From positions 1,116,001 to 1,180,000 of the forward strand of contig CAVPTB010000003.1 of the NCBI GenBank assembly GCA_963708575.1: DNA of 64,000 nt. Direction: 5' to 3'. The stretch's first letter is position 1, and each line of letters begins with the position of its first letter. A model generated the notes under the pieces. It was not told the DNA's origin. It ran no database searches and saw nothing but the letters and a program-made list of their open reading frames with translations. This document shows positions 35,864 to 44,075 of the stretch, piece after piece. The position numbers and the translations under genes were made by a program. The DNA comes from DASVWZ01 sp963708575. Lineage in GTDB: Bacteria; Acidobacteriota; Terriglobia; Terriglobales; Acidobacteriaceae.

Positions 35864-37207
35864 ATGAAAAACGTTCTGATCCTTGGTGCGGCGGGCAGGG
35901 ATTTCCATAATTTCAACGTTGTATTCCGCAATAATCCTGATTTCCACGTCGTCGCATTCACCGCGACTCAGATTCCTGATATCGCGGGACGACGATACCC
36001 GGAGCTTCTGGCTGGCTTTCTTTACCCTGACGGAATTCCCATCTTCGAAGAGAAAGACCTGGAGAAGGTAATCAAGGAACACCAGGTCGACACGGTGGTT
36101 TTCTCGTATAGCGATGTGGCCTATCCGACTCTGATGCATCTGGCATCGCGGGCTGTGGCTGCGGGAGCGGATTTCTGGCTGCTCGGAACGGAACACACTC
36201 AACTGAAATCCACCGTGCCGATCATTTCGGTCTGCGCTGTCCGGACCGGATGCGGCAAGAGCCCTGTATCCCGGTTGGTTGCCGCCCAGCTCCGAACTGC
36301 GGGGTGGAAGCCGGTTGTGATCCGTCACCCGATGCCTTACGGCGACCTTGCGGCTCAAGCCGTGCAGCGCTTCGCCACCATGGACGATCTCGACTTCCAC
36401 CAATGCACTATCGAAGAGCGCGAGGAATATGAACCTCATATTCGACTCGGAACAGTGGTGTATGCGGGAGTCGACTACGAGAAGATTCTTCGTCAAGCGG
36501 AGACCGAAGCAGACGTCATTTTGTGGGACGGAGGAAACAATGACACCTCCTTCTACGCTTCAGACCTGGAAATTGTGGTCGTGGATCCGCACCGTCCTGG
36601 GCATGAACTCGCATACTTTCCAGGAGAAATCAACCTACGTCGTGCCGACGTCGCGGTGATCAACAAGGTCGACACCGCGGAGAAGCACGATGTCGAAACG
36701 GTCCGTGAGAATGCACGGCGCAGCAATCCGGAGGCGAAAGTCGTTGAGATGGCTTGCCGCGTTTCGCTTTCGTCGCCGGACCTGGTGCGAGGGAAACGGG
36801 TCTTGGTTGTAGAAGATGGTCCGACGCTCACCCACGGAGAAATGCAGTATGGGGCCGGCGTCGTCGCAGCTCGCCAGTGCGGTGCTGCTGAACTCGTCGA
36901 CCCTCGGCCTTACGCTGTGGGGTCGATCCGAGGCACTTTCGAACGCTACACCCATCTGACCAGCCTGTTGCCAGCCATGGGTTACAGCGCAATGCAGCGT
37001 CACGAATTGGAAGAGACCATCCGTAGAACCCCGTGCGATCTGGTTCTGATAGCGACTCCAATCGACCTGACACGAGTCATCAAAATCGACAAACCGAACC
37101 TGCGTGTGACTTATGAAGTGCAAGAGATCTCCAAACCGGGATTGACAGAAGTCCTGCAGAAGTTCACACAGGACCATGAGCCGGCCTTGGCAGGAGCACA
37201 CAAATGA
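35864..37207 (+). CDS. Cyclic 2,3-diphosphoglycerate synthetase-like GTPase
   Basis: A 447-aa protein resembling the cPGS family first known from methanogens. The N-terminal region is Rossmann-like (VLILGAAGRDFHNFNVVFRNNPDFHVVAFTATQIPDIAGRRYP). A P-loop RTGCGKSPVSRLVAAQL lies at about residues 127-144, with VILWDGGNNDTSFY and a G4-like AVINKVD further on. The archaeal enzyme makes cyclic 2,3-diphosphoglycerate with ATP; bacterial homologues are common near arcC and argF but their reaction is unproven. Its stop overlaps the argF start by 4 bases, so it is tightly tied to carbamoyl metabolism here. First gene of a six-gene operon. Confidence 0.82.
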   Translation: MKNVLILGAAGRDFHNFNVVFRNNPDFHVVAFTATQIPDIAGRRYPELLAGFLYPDGIPIFEEKDLEKVIKEHQVDTVVFSYSDVAYPTLMHLASRAVAAGADFWLLGTEHTQLKSTVPIISVCAVRTGCGKSPVSRLVAAQLRTAGWKPVVIRHPMPYGDLAAQAVQRFATMDDLDFHQCTIEEREEYEPHIRLGTVVYAGVDYEKILRQAETEADVILWDGGNNDTSFYASDLEIVVVDPHRPGHELAYFPGEINLRRADVAVINKVDTAEKHDVETVRENARRSNPEAKVVEMACRVSLSSPDLVRGKRVLVVEDGPTLTHGEMQYGAGVVAARQCGAAELVDPRPYAVGSIRGTFERYTHLTSLLPAMGYSAMQRHELEETIRRTPCDLVLIATPIDLTRVIKIDKPNLRVTYEVQEISKPGLTEVLQKFTQDHEPALAGAHK

Positions 37208-38175
37208 CAGGAAAGGACTTCGTATCCATAAGAGATTTCTCGCCAGCTGAAATTCAATATTTTCTGATTCTAGGTCGCCAGATTAAGACCCATCCCAACA
37301 CCTATGCGGATGCGCTCAAGAGAAAGACGCTGGCGATGATTTTCGAGAAACCGTCACTAAGAACCAGAGTAAGTTTCGACGTGGGTATCCAGCAGTTGGG
37401 TGGCTGCTCCGTTTACTTGTCTCCAGCGGAAATAAACTTGGGCAAGCGCGAATCTGTATACGACGTGGCCAAGAATTTGGAGCGGATGGTCGAAGGGATC
37501 ATGGTTCGTACGTTTGCTCACGAGGTGGTTGAGCAAATCGCGAAGTACGCAAGCATTCCGGTGATCAACGGTCTCACTGACTACAGCCATCCATGCCAAG
37601 CGATGGCGGATTACCTCACTATGTGGGAGAAAAAGGGAAATCTTGAAGGGCTGAAGGTCGCCTTCGTTGGCGATGGGAACAATGTCGCACACTCTCTGAT
37701 GTTCGCGGGAGCGCAACTGGGAGCCAATGTTTGGGTCGCAACCCCAAACGGATACGAGCCCGACACTGAAGCGGAGAGGTGGGCAATCGAACGCGGTCGT
37801 GAAACCGGTGGCAGCTGTACCGTCACCCATGACCCATTCGAAGCCCTATCCGAAGCCGATGTCGTCTACACAGACGCATGGGCGAGCATGGGACAGGAAG
37901 CGGAGACAGCTAAGCGGGATCAGATTTTCGGCGCCTATCAAGTCAATGCGGCCTTGTTTGGCCGGGCGAAGAAAGACGCGATCTTTCTGCACTGTTTGCC
38001 GGCTCATCGGGGCAAGGAGGTTACCGACGAGGTCATCGACTCGCCACGTTCTGCCGTCTACCAGCAAGCCGAGAACCGCCTGCACGTGCAGAAAGCAATC
38101 ATGCTGGAACTGATGAAAGGCGAATTCGTTAAACTGCCTGGCCTAGTGGAGCTACAGGAACTGGTTCACGTCTAG
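37204..38175 (+). CDS. argF: Ornithine carbamoyltransferase
   Basis: A 323-aa enzyme interconverting ornithine plus carbamoyl phosphate and citrulline plus phosphate. Carbamoyl-phosphate site: EKPSLRTRVSF (Ser-Leu in place of the commoner Ser-Thr). Also present are HPCQAMADYLT, the ornithine-site segment VVYTDAWASMGQE and the signature FLHCLPAHRGKEV. It starts inside the cpgS-like stop codon. With carbamate kinase and ornithine aminotransferase downstream, a catabolic direction (citrulline to ornithine and carbamoyl phosphate) is plausible; no arginine deiminase is seen. Confidence 0.95.
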   Translation: MTGKDFVSIRDFSPAEIQYFLILGRQIKTHPNTYADALKRKTLAMIFEKPSLRTRVSFDVGIQQLGGCSVYLSPAEINLGKRESVYDVAKNLERMVEGIMVRTFAHEVVEQIAKYASIPVINGLTDYSHPCQAMADYLTMWEKKGNLEGLKVAFVGDGNNVAHSLMFAGAQLGANVWVATPNGYEPDTEAERWAIERGRETGGSCTVTHDPFEALSEADVVYTDAWASMGQEAETAKRDQIFGAYQVNAALFGRAKKDAIFLHCLPAHRGKEVTDEVIDSPRSAVYQQAENRLHVQKAIMLELMKGEFVKLPGLVELQELVHV

Positions 38176-38245
38176 GAAGGCGTGGAGTCGTCGGGCCGGT
38201 CGCTGATTGCGGATAGTGGGGATCGAAAAAGTCGCGGGCCGAATT

Positions 38246-39241
38246 ATGAAAACTATTCTCCTCGCTGTCGGCGGAAACGCGCTCATTCGTGCGGGAGAAA
38301 AAGGAACCATCGCCGAACAACTGGCTAACGCCCGGCGCTCGGCAATCGAGATTGTCGGTTTGATCCGCGATGGCTATCGCATGGTTTTGACACATGGGAA
38401 TGGCCCGCAGGTTGGAGCCGCACTGCTTCGCTCGGAAAGAGGCGCAAGCGAAGTTCCGGGGCATCCGTTGGATGTTTGTGACGCCTCGACACAAGGCGAA
38501 ATTGGTTACATCCTGCAGCAGTCCCTACAAACGGAACTAAGGTCCGCGCGAGTCGACATGCCGGTCGTGACGGTGATCACCCAGAGCGTTGTGTCGTTGG
38601 ACGATCCTGCAATGAAATGTCCCAGCAAGCCGGTAGGTCCGTTCTATTCACGTGGCGACGCCGAGGAAAAGAAGCGCCAGTTTGGATGGCAAATTGTCGA
38701 AGATGCGGCGCGCGGCTATCGGCGCGTTGTGCCGTCACCCAACCCGACCGAGATCGTCGAATTTGGAGTGATTCAGGCGCTGGTTGATCAGGGAGTTCTG
38801 GTCATCGCGTGTGGCGGGGGCGGAATTCCGGTGACCTGGAATAGGGAGCGACTTCTTGGTGTTGAAGCGGTGATCGACAAAGATCGTGCCTCGGCACTGC
38901 TAGCGGCGCAGCTCGGCGTGGATTTGTTCGTGATTTCAACCGACACCGACTATGTTTATCTGGACTACAAGAAGCCCAATCAGCGTCCATTGCTGCAAGT
39001 CAGTTCGTCAGAGCTTGCCGAAAATTTTGCTGCCGGACACTTTCCACCAGGAAATATGGGTCCAAAGGTCGAATCGGTGCTGCGATTTCTGCGGGATGGC
39101 GGAAAAGAGGCCATCATCACTTCCTGTCAGAACTTGAGAAAAGCAGTAAACGGAGCCGCCGGAACTCACATTTTGCCGGACCAGGCAGAGCCAATCATCA
39201 GACACACAGAACGTCATGCCATGCCTGTAGGAGACCGATAG
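38246..39241 (+). CDS. arcC: Carbamate kinase
   Basis: A 331-aa amino-acid-kinase-fold enzyme making ATP from carbamoyl phosphate and ADP. Motifs: LLAVGGNALIRAGEKGT at the N-terminus, VLTHGNGPQVGAALLRSE, VIACGGGGIPV and KDRASALLAAQLGVDLFVISTDTDYVYLDY. PGNMGPKVESVLRFL near the C-terminus is typical. The ATG at 38246 gives the family start; an upstream frame extension is discounted. It follows argF after 70 bases and is two bases from pyrB. It supplies substrate-level phosphorylation in the proposed carbamoyl pathway. Confidence 0.95.
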   Translation: MKTILLAVGGNALIRAGEKGTIAEQLANARRSAIEIVGLIRDGYRMVLTHGNGPQVGAALLRSERGASEVPGHPLDVCDASTQGEIGYILQQSLQTELRSARVDMPVVTVITQSVVSLDDPAMKCPSKPVGPFYSRGDAEEKKRQFGWQIVEDAARGYRRVVPSPNPTEIVEFGVIQALVDQGVLVIACGGGGIPVTWNRERLLGVEAVIDKDRASALLAAQLGVDLFVISTDTDYVYLDYKKPNQRPLLQVSSSELAENFAAGHFPPGNMGPKVESVLRFLRDGGKEAIITSCQNLRKAVNGAAGTHILPDQAEPIIRHTERHAMPVGDR

Positions 39242-39243
39242 AG

Positions 39244-40212
39244 ATGTCGACATCGAAGGTAGTTATCGATCCGCCGAGATCACAATCAAGAAGTGCGCGA
39301 GAGCCACGTCTCCGGCATGTGGTGGAATCGCAGCAGTTCACCGTGCCATTGCTGATGGAATTGTTTGACCGGTCTCGAGGCATGGAACACGTGGTTGCCC
39401 GCGGTGGTTCTCTGGATTATCAGAATCGCATCATGGCGACACTGTTCTATGAGCCTTCCACGCGCACGAGATTTTCCTTTGAGGCGGCGATGCACCGCCT
39501 CGGAGGCCGTGTGCTTTCTACGGAACATGCGCGTACTTTCTCTTCGGAAATTGAAGGCGAGCAGGTGGAGGACTCGATTCGGATTATCGGCGGGTATTCG
39601 GATGTGATCGTGATCCGCCACCACGAAGAAGGCGGAGCCAAGCGAGCTGCACAAGTATCACCAGTTCCGCTTGTGAATGCAGGCGACGGTAATGGCGGCC
39701 AGCATCCTACGCAGGCTCTTCTCGACCTTTACACGATCTATCGCGAGCGTCCGCTGAACGGGCTCAGTGTCGCTATTGTGGGTGAGTTGGACAAAGGCCG
39801 GACGGCACGGTCGCTCGCTTACCTTCTTGCGAAGTTCGAACGCGTGAAGATGTTCTTTGTCAGCCCTCCCGAACTGCAAATGAAACCCGACATTCTGGAG
39901 TATCTCGACGCGCATGGGACCCAGTATGAAGTGGAGACCGACGTCAATCGGGTAATCGGTGAAGTGGACGTAATTTATCAGACCCGTATACGTCCGGAGC
40001 GGATCCGGGATGTCAACAGGTTGCGGAATTTCGCGATTGACTCCGCCGTATTGCAGCGCATGAAAGCGGATGCACTGATTCTTCATCCTCTGCCACGCAC
40101 CGTTGAACTCGATAAATCAGTCGATGAAGATCCACGAGCTTTGTATTTCCGACAGGCGCGAAACGGTTTGTTTGTACGCATGGCGCTGCTGACCATGCTG
40201 CTGGAGGATTGA
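39244..40212 (+). CDS. pyrB: Aspartate carbamoyltransferase, catalytic subunit
   Basis: A 322-aa enzyme of the carbamoyltransferase fold. FYEPSTRTRFSFEAAMHRLGG is the carbamoyl-phosphate site; HPTQALLDLYTI and VDVIYQTRIRPERI are aspartate-carbamoyltransferase segments, with HPLPR near the C-terminus. It either makes carbamoyl aspartate for pyrimidines or, in this catabolic setting, runs in reverse. No pyrI, pyrC or other pyrimidine genes are nearby, which is unusual for a biosynthetic copy. It begins two bases after arcC. Confidence 0.88.
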   Translation: MSTSKVVIDPPRSQSRSAREPRLRHVVESQQFTVPLLMELFDRSRGMEHVVARGGSLDYQNRIMATLFYEPSTRTRFSFEAAMHRLGGRVLSTEHARTFSSEIEGEQVEDSIRIIGGYSDVIVIRHHEEGGAKRAAQVSPVPLVNAGDGNGGQHPTQALLDLYTIYRERPLNGLSVAIVGELDKGRTARSLAYLLAKFERVKMFFVSPPELQMKPDILEYLDAHGTQYEVETDVNRVIGEVDVIYQTRIRPERIRDVNRLRNFAIDSAVLQRMKADALILHPLPRTVELDKSVDEDPRALYFRQARNGLFVRMALLTMLLED

Positions 40213-40275
40213 GATCGGAAGCAAGTTGACGCTGATAAGCAAATATTATCGGTTGGTCACGAGAGAGGGACACAG

Positions 40276-41499
40276 ATGCTTACGGAGCCTATGATTGAGC
40301 AACACATGAGAACCAAGGAATATGTCGCGTTAGAGCAGGAGTACGGAGCCCACAACTACCATCCGCTCGACGTTGTGATTGAACGTGCTGAAGGAGTTTG
40401 GGTCTGGGACACCGAGGGCAAACGGTATCTCGATTGTCTGGCGGCTTATTCTGCCGTCAACCAGGGACATTGTCACCCCAAGATTCTGGAAACCCTGAAG
40501 CAGCAGGCCCACAGGGTCACATTGACCTCACGCGCATTCCGCAACGATCAGTTGGGGCTTCTTTATAAGGAACTGCACGACCTGACGGGATTCGAAATGG
40601 CCCTGCCCATGAACTCTGGCGCTGAAGCGGTCGAGACTGCCGTAAAGACGGCTCGTAAATGGGGATACAAGCGCAAGGGCATTCCCGACGGGAAAGCTGA
40701 AATCATTGTTTGCGCCAACAACTTCCACGGCCGGACGGTTACCGTGATCAGCTTCTCCAGCGATCAACAATATCGCGAGGGTTTCGGTCCGTTCACTCCT
40801 GGGTTCAAGATCATTCCCTTCGGCGACCCCAAGGCGCTTCGCGAAGCCATCACTGCGAACACGTGTGCCTTTCTCGTCGAACCGATTCAGGGGGAGGCCG
40901 GAATCGTGTTCCCGCCGGAAGGATTCCTGAAGGAAGCAGCAGAAATCTGCCGCGAGAATCGCGTCCTCCTTATGGCGGATGAAATTCAGTCGGGCCTGGG
41001 ACGTACCGGTCGACTGTTCGCCTACATGCATGAAGGAATCAAACCAGACGTGTTGATCGTCGGGAAGGCGCTGGCTGGCGGTTTCTATCCAGTTTCCGCG
41101 GTGCTGGCCTCAAAGGAAATTCTTGGAGTTTACGAGCCTGGCGACCATGGCAGCACCTTTGGAGGCAATCCATTGGGATGCGCCGTTGCTCGTACCGCGC
41201 TGCGCGTGCTCGTAGAAGAGAAAATGGTGGAGCGTTCCGCCGAACTGGGCGCGTACTTCCTGGGATTGCTGAATACTCTGCACAGTCCTGATCTTAAGGA
41301 AGTGCGTGGCAAGGGTTTGTGGATTGGAATTGAACTTTATCACCCAGCGCGACCGTATTGCGAAGCGCTCAAGAACGAAGGCGTACTTTGTAAGGAAACC
41401 CATGACAAGGTCATCCGCATTGCTCCGCCGCTGGTCATTACCAGAGCAGAAGTTGATTGGGCGTTCGAACGCATCAGAAAAGTGATTGAGAAAAATTAA
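40276..41499 (+). CDS. rocD: Ornithine aminotransferase
   Basis: A 407-aa class-III PLP aminotransferase. Family features are MNSGAEAVETAVKTARKWGY, NNFHGRT, LLMADEIQSGLGRTG with the cofactor Asp, and the Schiff-base Lys in LIVGKALAGGFYPVSA. Similarity to RocD is high throughout, including STFGGNPLGCAVA. It converts ornithine and 2-oxoglutarate to glutamate-semialdehyde and glutamate, so it would drain ornithine released by argF. GAGAGGG lies before the ATG. It follows pyrB after 63 bases. Confidence 0.93.
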   Translation: MLTEPMIEQHMRTKEYVALEQEYGAHNYHPLDVVIERAEGVWVWDTEGKRYLDCLAAYSAVNQGHCHPKILETLKQQAHRVTLTSRAFRNDQLGLLYKELHDLTGFEMALPMNSGAEAVETAVKTARKWGYKRKGIPDGKAEIIVCANNFHGRTVTVISFSSDQQYREGFGPFTPGFKIIPFGDPKALREAITANTCAFLVEPIQGEAGIVFPPEGFLKEAAEICRENRVLLMADEIQSGLGRTGRLFAYMHEGIKPDVLIVGKALAGGFYPVSAVLASKEILGVYEPGDHGSTFGGNPLGCAVARTALRVLVEEKMVERSAELGAYFLGLLNTLHSPDLKEVRGKGLWIGIELYHPARPYCEALKNEGVLCKETHDKVIRIAPPLVITRAEVDWAFERIRKVIEKN

Positions 41500-41536
41500 G
41501 GCTAGCGCGTGAGTGAGGACACCGGGGAGGTAAGGT

Positions 41537-43834
41537 ATGGCGATTACCAAGCAAGAAGCTCTCGAGTACCATGCGGGGTCAAGGCCCGGCAAAATAGAGG
41601 TTACACCGACCAAGCCGTGCCGGACACAACGCGACTTGAGTCTAGCTTATACCCCGGGAGTGGCTGAACCCTGCCTGGAGATTCAGAAGAATCCTCACGA
41701 CGCATTCAAGTATACGGCTCGCGGCAATCTAGTAGCAGTGATCAGCAATGGCACGGCTGTTCTCGGACTTGGTGACATTGGGGCTCTCGCTGGAAAACCA
41801 GTCATGGAAGGCAAGGGGGTGCTGTTCAAGCGCTTCGCCGATGTGGACGTCTTCGATATCGAAGTGAACAGCCACAACCCAGACGAAATTATCAAGTTCT
41901 GCCAGTTGCTGGAACCAACCTTCGGAGGCATCAACCTCGAAGACATCAAAGCACCCGAGTGTTTCTATATCGAGGAAGCCCTCAAAAAGACCATGCATAT
42001 TCCGGTCTTTCATGACGACCAGCACGGTACCGCGATTATTTCCGGAGCTGCTCTGATCAATGCGGTCGAGATTATCGGCAAGAAAATCTCGGAGATTCGG
42101 GTCGTCTTCAACGGGGCGGGAGCTTCCGGTATCGCGTGCGCCGAGCACTACGTGAACCTGGGTGTGAAGCGGGCGAACGTGATCATCTGTGACACGAAGG
42201 GCGTCGTTTACGAAGGCCGTACGGACGGCATGAATCCCTACAAACAGAGATTCGCCCAGAAGACCAACCTGCGCACATTGGCAGAGGCGGCGGTTGGTGC
42301 AGACGTTTTGGTCGGCTGTTCGGTCAAGGGTGCGTTCACCCAAGAGATGCTCAAATCGATGGCGGCGAAGCCGATCGTTTTTGCCATGGCGAACCCCGAC
42401 CCGGAAATTTCATACGAAGAGGCGAAAGCTGCTCGGCCTGACATCATCGTTGCCACAGGGCGCTCCGATTATCCTAACCAAGTTAACAATGTCCTGGGAT
42501 TTCCTTTCATCTTCCGTGGGGCGCTCGACGTTCACGCCACCGCGATTAACGAAGAGATGAAGTTGGCGGCGACGAAAGCATTGGCATCTCTTGCCAAAGA
42601 GGATGTCCCCGATTCGGTTTGTCGTGCATATGGAGTGGAGCGGCTCGCCTTCGGACCCGACTACATTATTCCCAAACCCTTCGACCCCCGCGTTCTAGTG
42701 TGGGAAGCATCCGCCGTGGCTCGTGCCGCTATGGAGAGTGGAGTCGCACAGGAACCCGTGGACTTGGCCGACTACCGAGAGCAACTCGAAAAAAGGCTCG
42801 GCAAAGCCCATGAAGTGATGCGCCTCATCATTCATAAGGCAAAAGCAAAGCCAAAGCGTGTAGTGTTCCCTGAAGGCCAGAACGACAAGGTTCTCAGAGC
42901 TGGCCATATCTTGGTCGACGAAGGGATTGCCCGCCCCATCTTGTTGGGGGATGCCGGCATCATTCGTTGCCGGGCTGCTGAACTTGGGATTGAATTGGAT
43001 GGCATGGATGTGGTCGATCCTGCCAACGCCGAACTTCGCGATGTTTATATTCAGGAACTCTACTGGCTGCGCCAGCGTCGCGGCGTAACTCTGAGTGAAG
43101 CGCGTCAACTCATCGACAATAGAAATTATTTTGCTTCGCTGATGGTGCACATGGGAGATGCCGACGCGTTGGTTTCTGGAATCACGCAACACTATCCCGA
43201 CACAATCCGGCCAGCACTACAGATCATCAAAGTACGTGACGGAGTACATAAAGTCTCTGCTCTGTATCCTTTGGTAACACGTAGGGGAGACTTGTTCTTC
43301 CTCGCTGATTGCGCCGTGAACATCGATCCGTCGGCAGAGGAAATGGCGGAGATCGCGCTGTGTGCGGCCGAAGCCGCCATGCGGTTCGATGTCGTACCTC
43401 GCGTCGCCATGCTGTCCTTCTCGAATTTCGGCAGCACCAATGATCCGCGATGCGAGAAGGTACGCATCGCGACCGCGATTGTGAAACAGCGCAATCCTGA
43501 TCTCATCGTCGACGGGGAGATCATGGCCGACGCGGCGGTCAGCCCCGACATCCTTAAGCGGGACTACCCGTTTACGACGCTAGTTGATGGCGCGAACGTG
43601 TTGATCTTTCCGGACTTGGCGTCAGCAAACATCGCCTACAAGTTACTGGTTAAGGTAGGAGGCGCGGAAGCGCTTGGTCCCATCCTGATGGGAATGAGCA
43701 AACCGGCGTACGTCTTGCCAAGAGGCGCGGAGGTGGAGGATATCGTAAACAGCGCGGCGCTGGCGGTGGTGGAAGCTGAGGGCGCGAAGGAAACTTTTCG
43801 CGTTCATGCCAAGACGATGGCAGTGGCAGATTAG
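41537..43834 (+). CDS. maeB: NADP-dependent malic enzyme with C-terminal phosphotransacetylase-like domain
   Basis: A 765-aa two-domain protein. Residues ~1-420 are malic enzyme (SLAYTPGVAEPCLEI, NGTAVLGLGDIGALAGKPVMEGKGVLFKRFA, FHDDQHGTAIISGAALINA, VFNGAGASGIACAEHY). Residues ~440-760 are a phosphotransacetylase-like domain (RVVFPEGQNDKVLRAGHILVDEGIARPILLG, ADALVSGITQHYPDTIRPALQII). In MaeB the second domain is regulatory, binding acetyl-CoA, not catalytic. It converts malate to pyruvate with NADPH. GGGGAGG precedes the ATG. It probably ends the carbamoyl/ornithine operon. Confidence 0.95.
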   Translation: MAITKQEALEYHAGSRPGKIEVTPTKPCRTQRDLSLAYTPGVAEPCLEIQKNPHDAFKYTARGNLVAVISNGTAVLGLGDIGALAGKPVMEGKGVLFKRFADVDVFDIEVNSHNPDEIIKFCQLLEPTFGGINLEDIKAPECFYIEEALKKTMHIPVFHDDQHGTAIISGAALINAVEIIGKKISEIRVVFNGAGASGIACAEHYVNLGVKRANVIICDTKGVVYEGRTDGMNPYKQRFAQKTNLRTLAEAAVGADVLVGCSVKGAFTQEMLKSMAAKPIVFAMANPDPEISYEEAKAARPDIIVATGRSDYPNQVNNVLGFPFIFRGALDVHATAINEEMKLAATKALASLAKEDVPDSVCRAYGVERLAFGPDYIIPKPFDPRVLVWEASAVARAAMESGVAQEPVDLADYREQLEKRLGKAHEVMRLIIHKAKAKPKRVVFPEGQNDKVLRAGHILVDEGIARPILLGDAGIIRCRAAELGIELDGMDVVDPANAELRDVYIQELYWLRQRRGVTLSEARQLIDNRNYFASLMVHMGDADALVSGITQHYPDTIRPALQIIKVRDGVHKVSALYPLVTRRGDLFFLADCAVNIDPSAEEMAEIALCAAEAAMRFDVVPRVAMLSFSNFGSTNDPRCEKVRIATAIVKQRNPDLIVDGEIMADAAVSPDILKRDYPFTTLVDGANVLIFPDLASANIAYKLLVKVGGAEALGPILMGMSKPAYVLPRGAEVEDIVNSAALAVVEAEGAKETFRVHAKTMAVAD

Positions 43835-44031
43835 CTAAGCTTCCGTCTGTTGGCGTACTGCGGTCACGATAGACAACTGGGCGACTCTTGCCCCATGCGG
43901 CGGCAAAGCTTGCCCAGTCCTGACAGACTTGCTTGCAAACCTGTATGAAACCACTATCGTCAAATCTGCTATTTGCTTGAGCCTGAACAGCTTTCGTTGA
44001 ATGCCTTCGCTTGCCTGAAACCGTTTCTTCT

Positions 44032-44048
44032 TTGGCCGTTCACCTGCT
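44032..44048 (+). promoter_or_regulatory. Sigma-54-like promoter element before fliK
   Basis: TTGGCCGTTCACCTGCT has the GG-N10-GC spacing of sigma-54 promoters. It is identical to the flgF element at 14 of 17 positions (TTGGCC-N3-CACCTGCT). The predicted start site is near 44059, before the ATG at 44076. It would head the large hook/export/switch operon. Confidence 0.5.
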
Positions 44049-44075
44049 TTTCTCCGAGTGAATTCCGACACTGGA

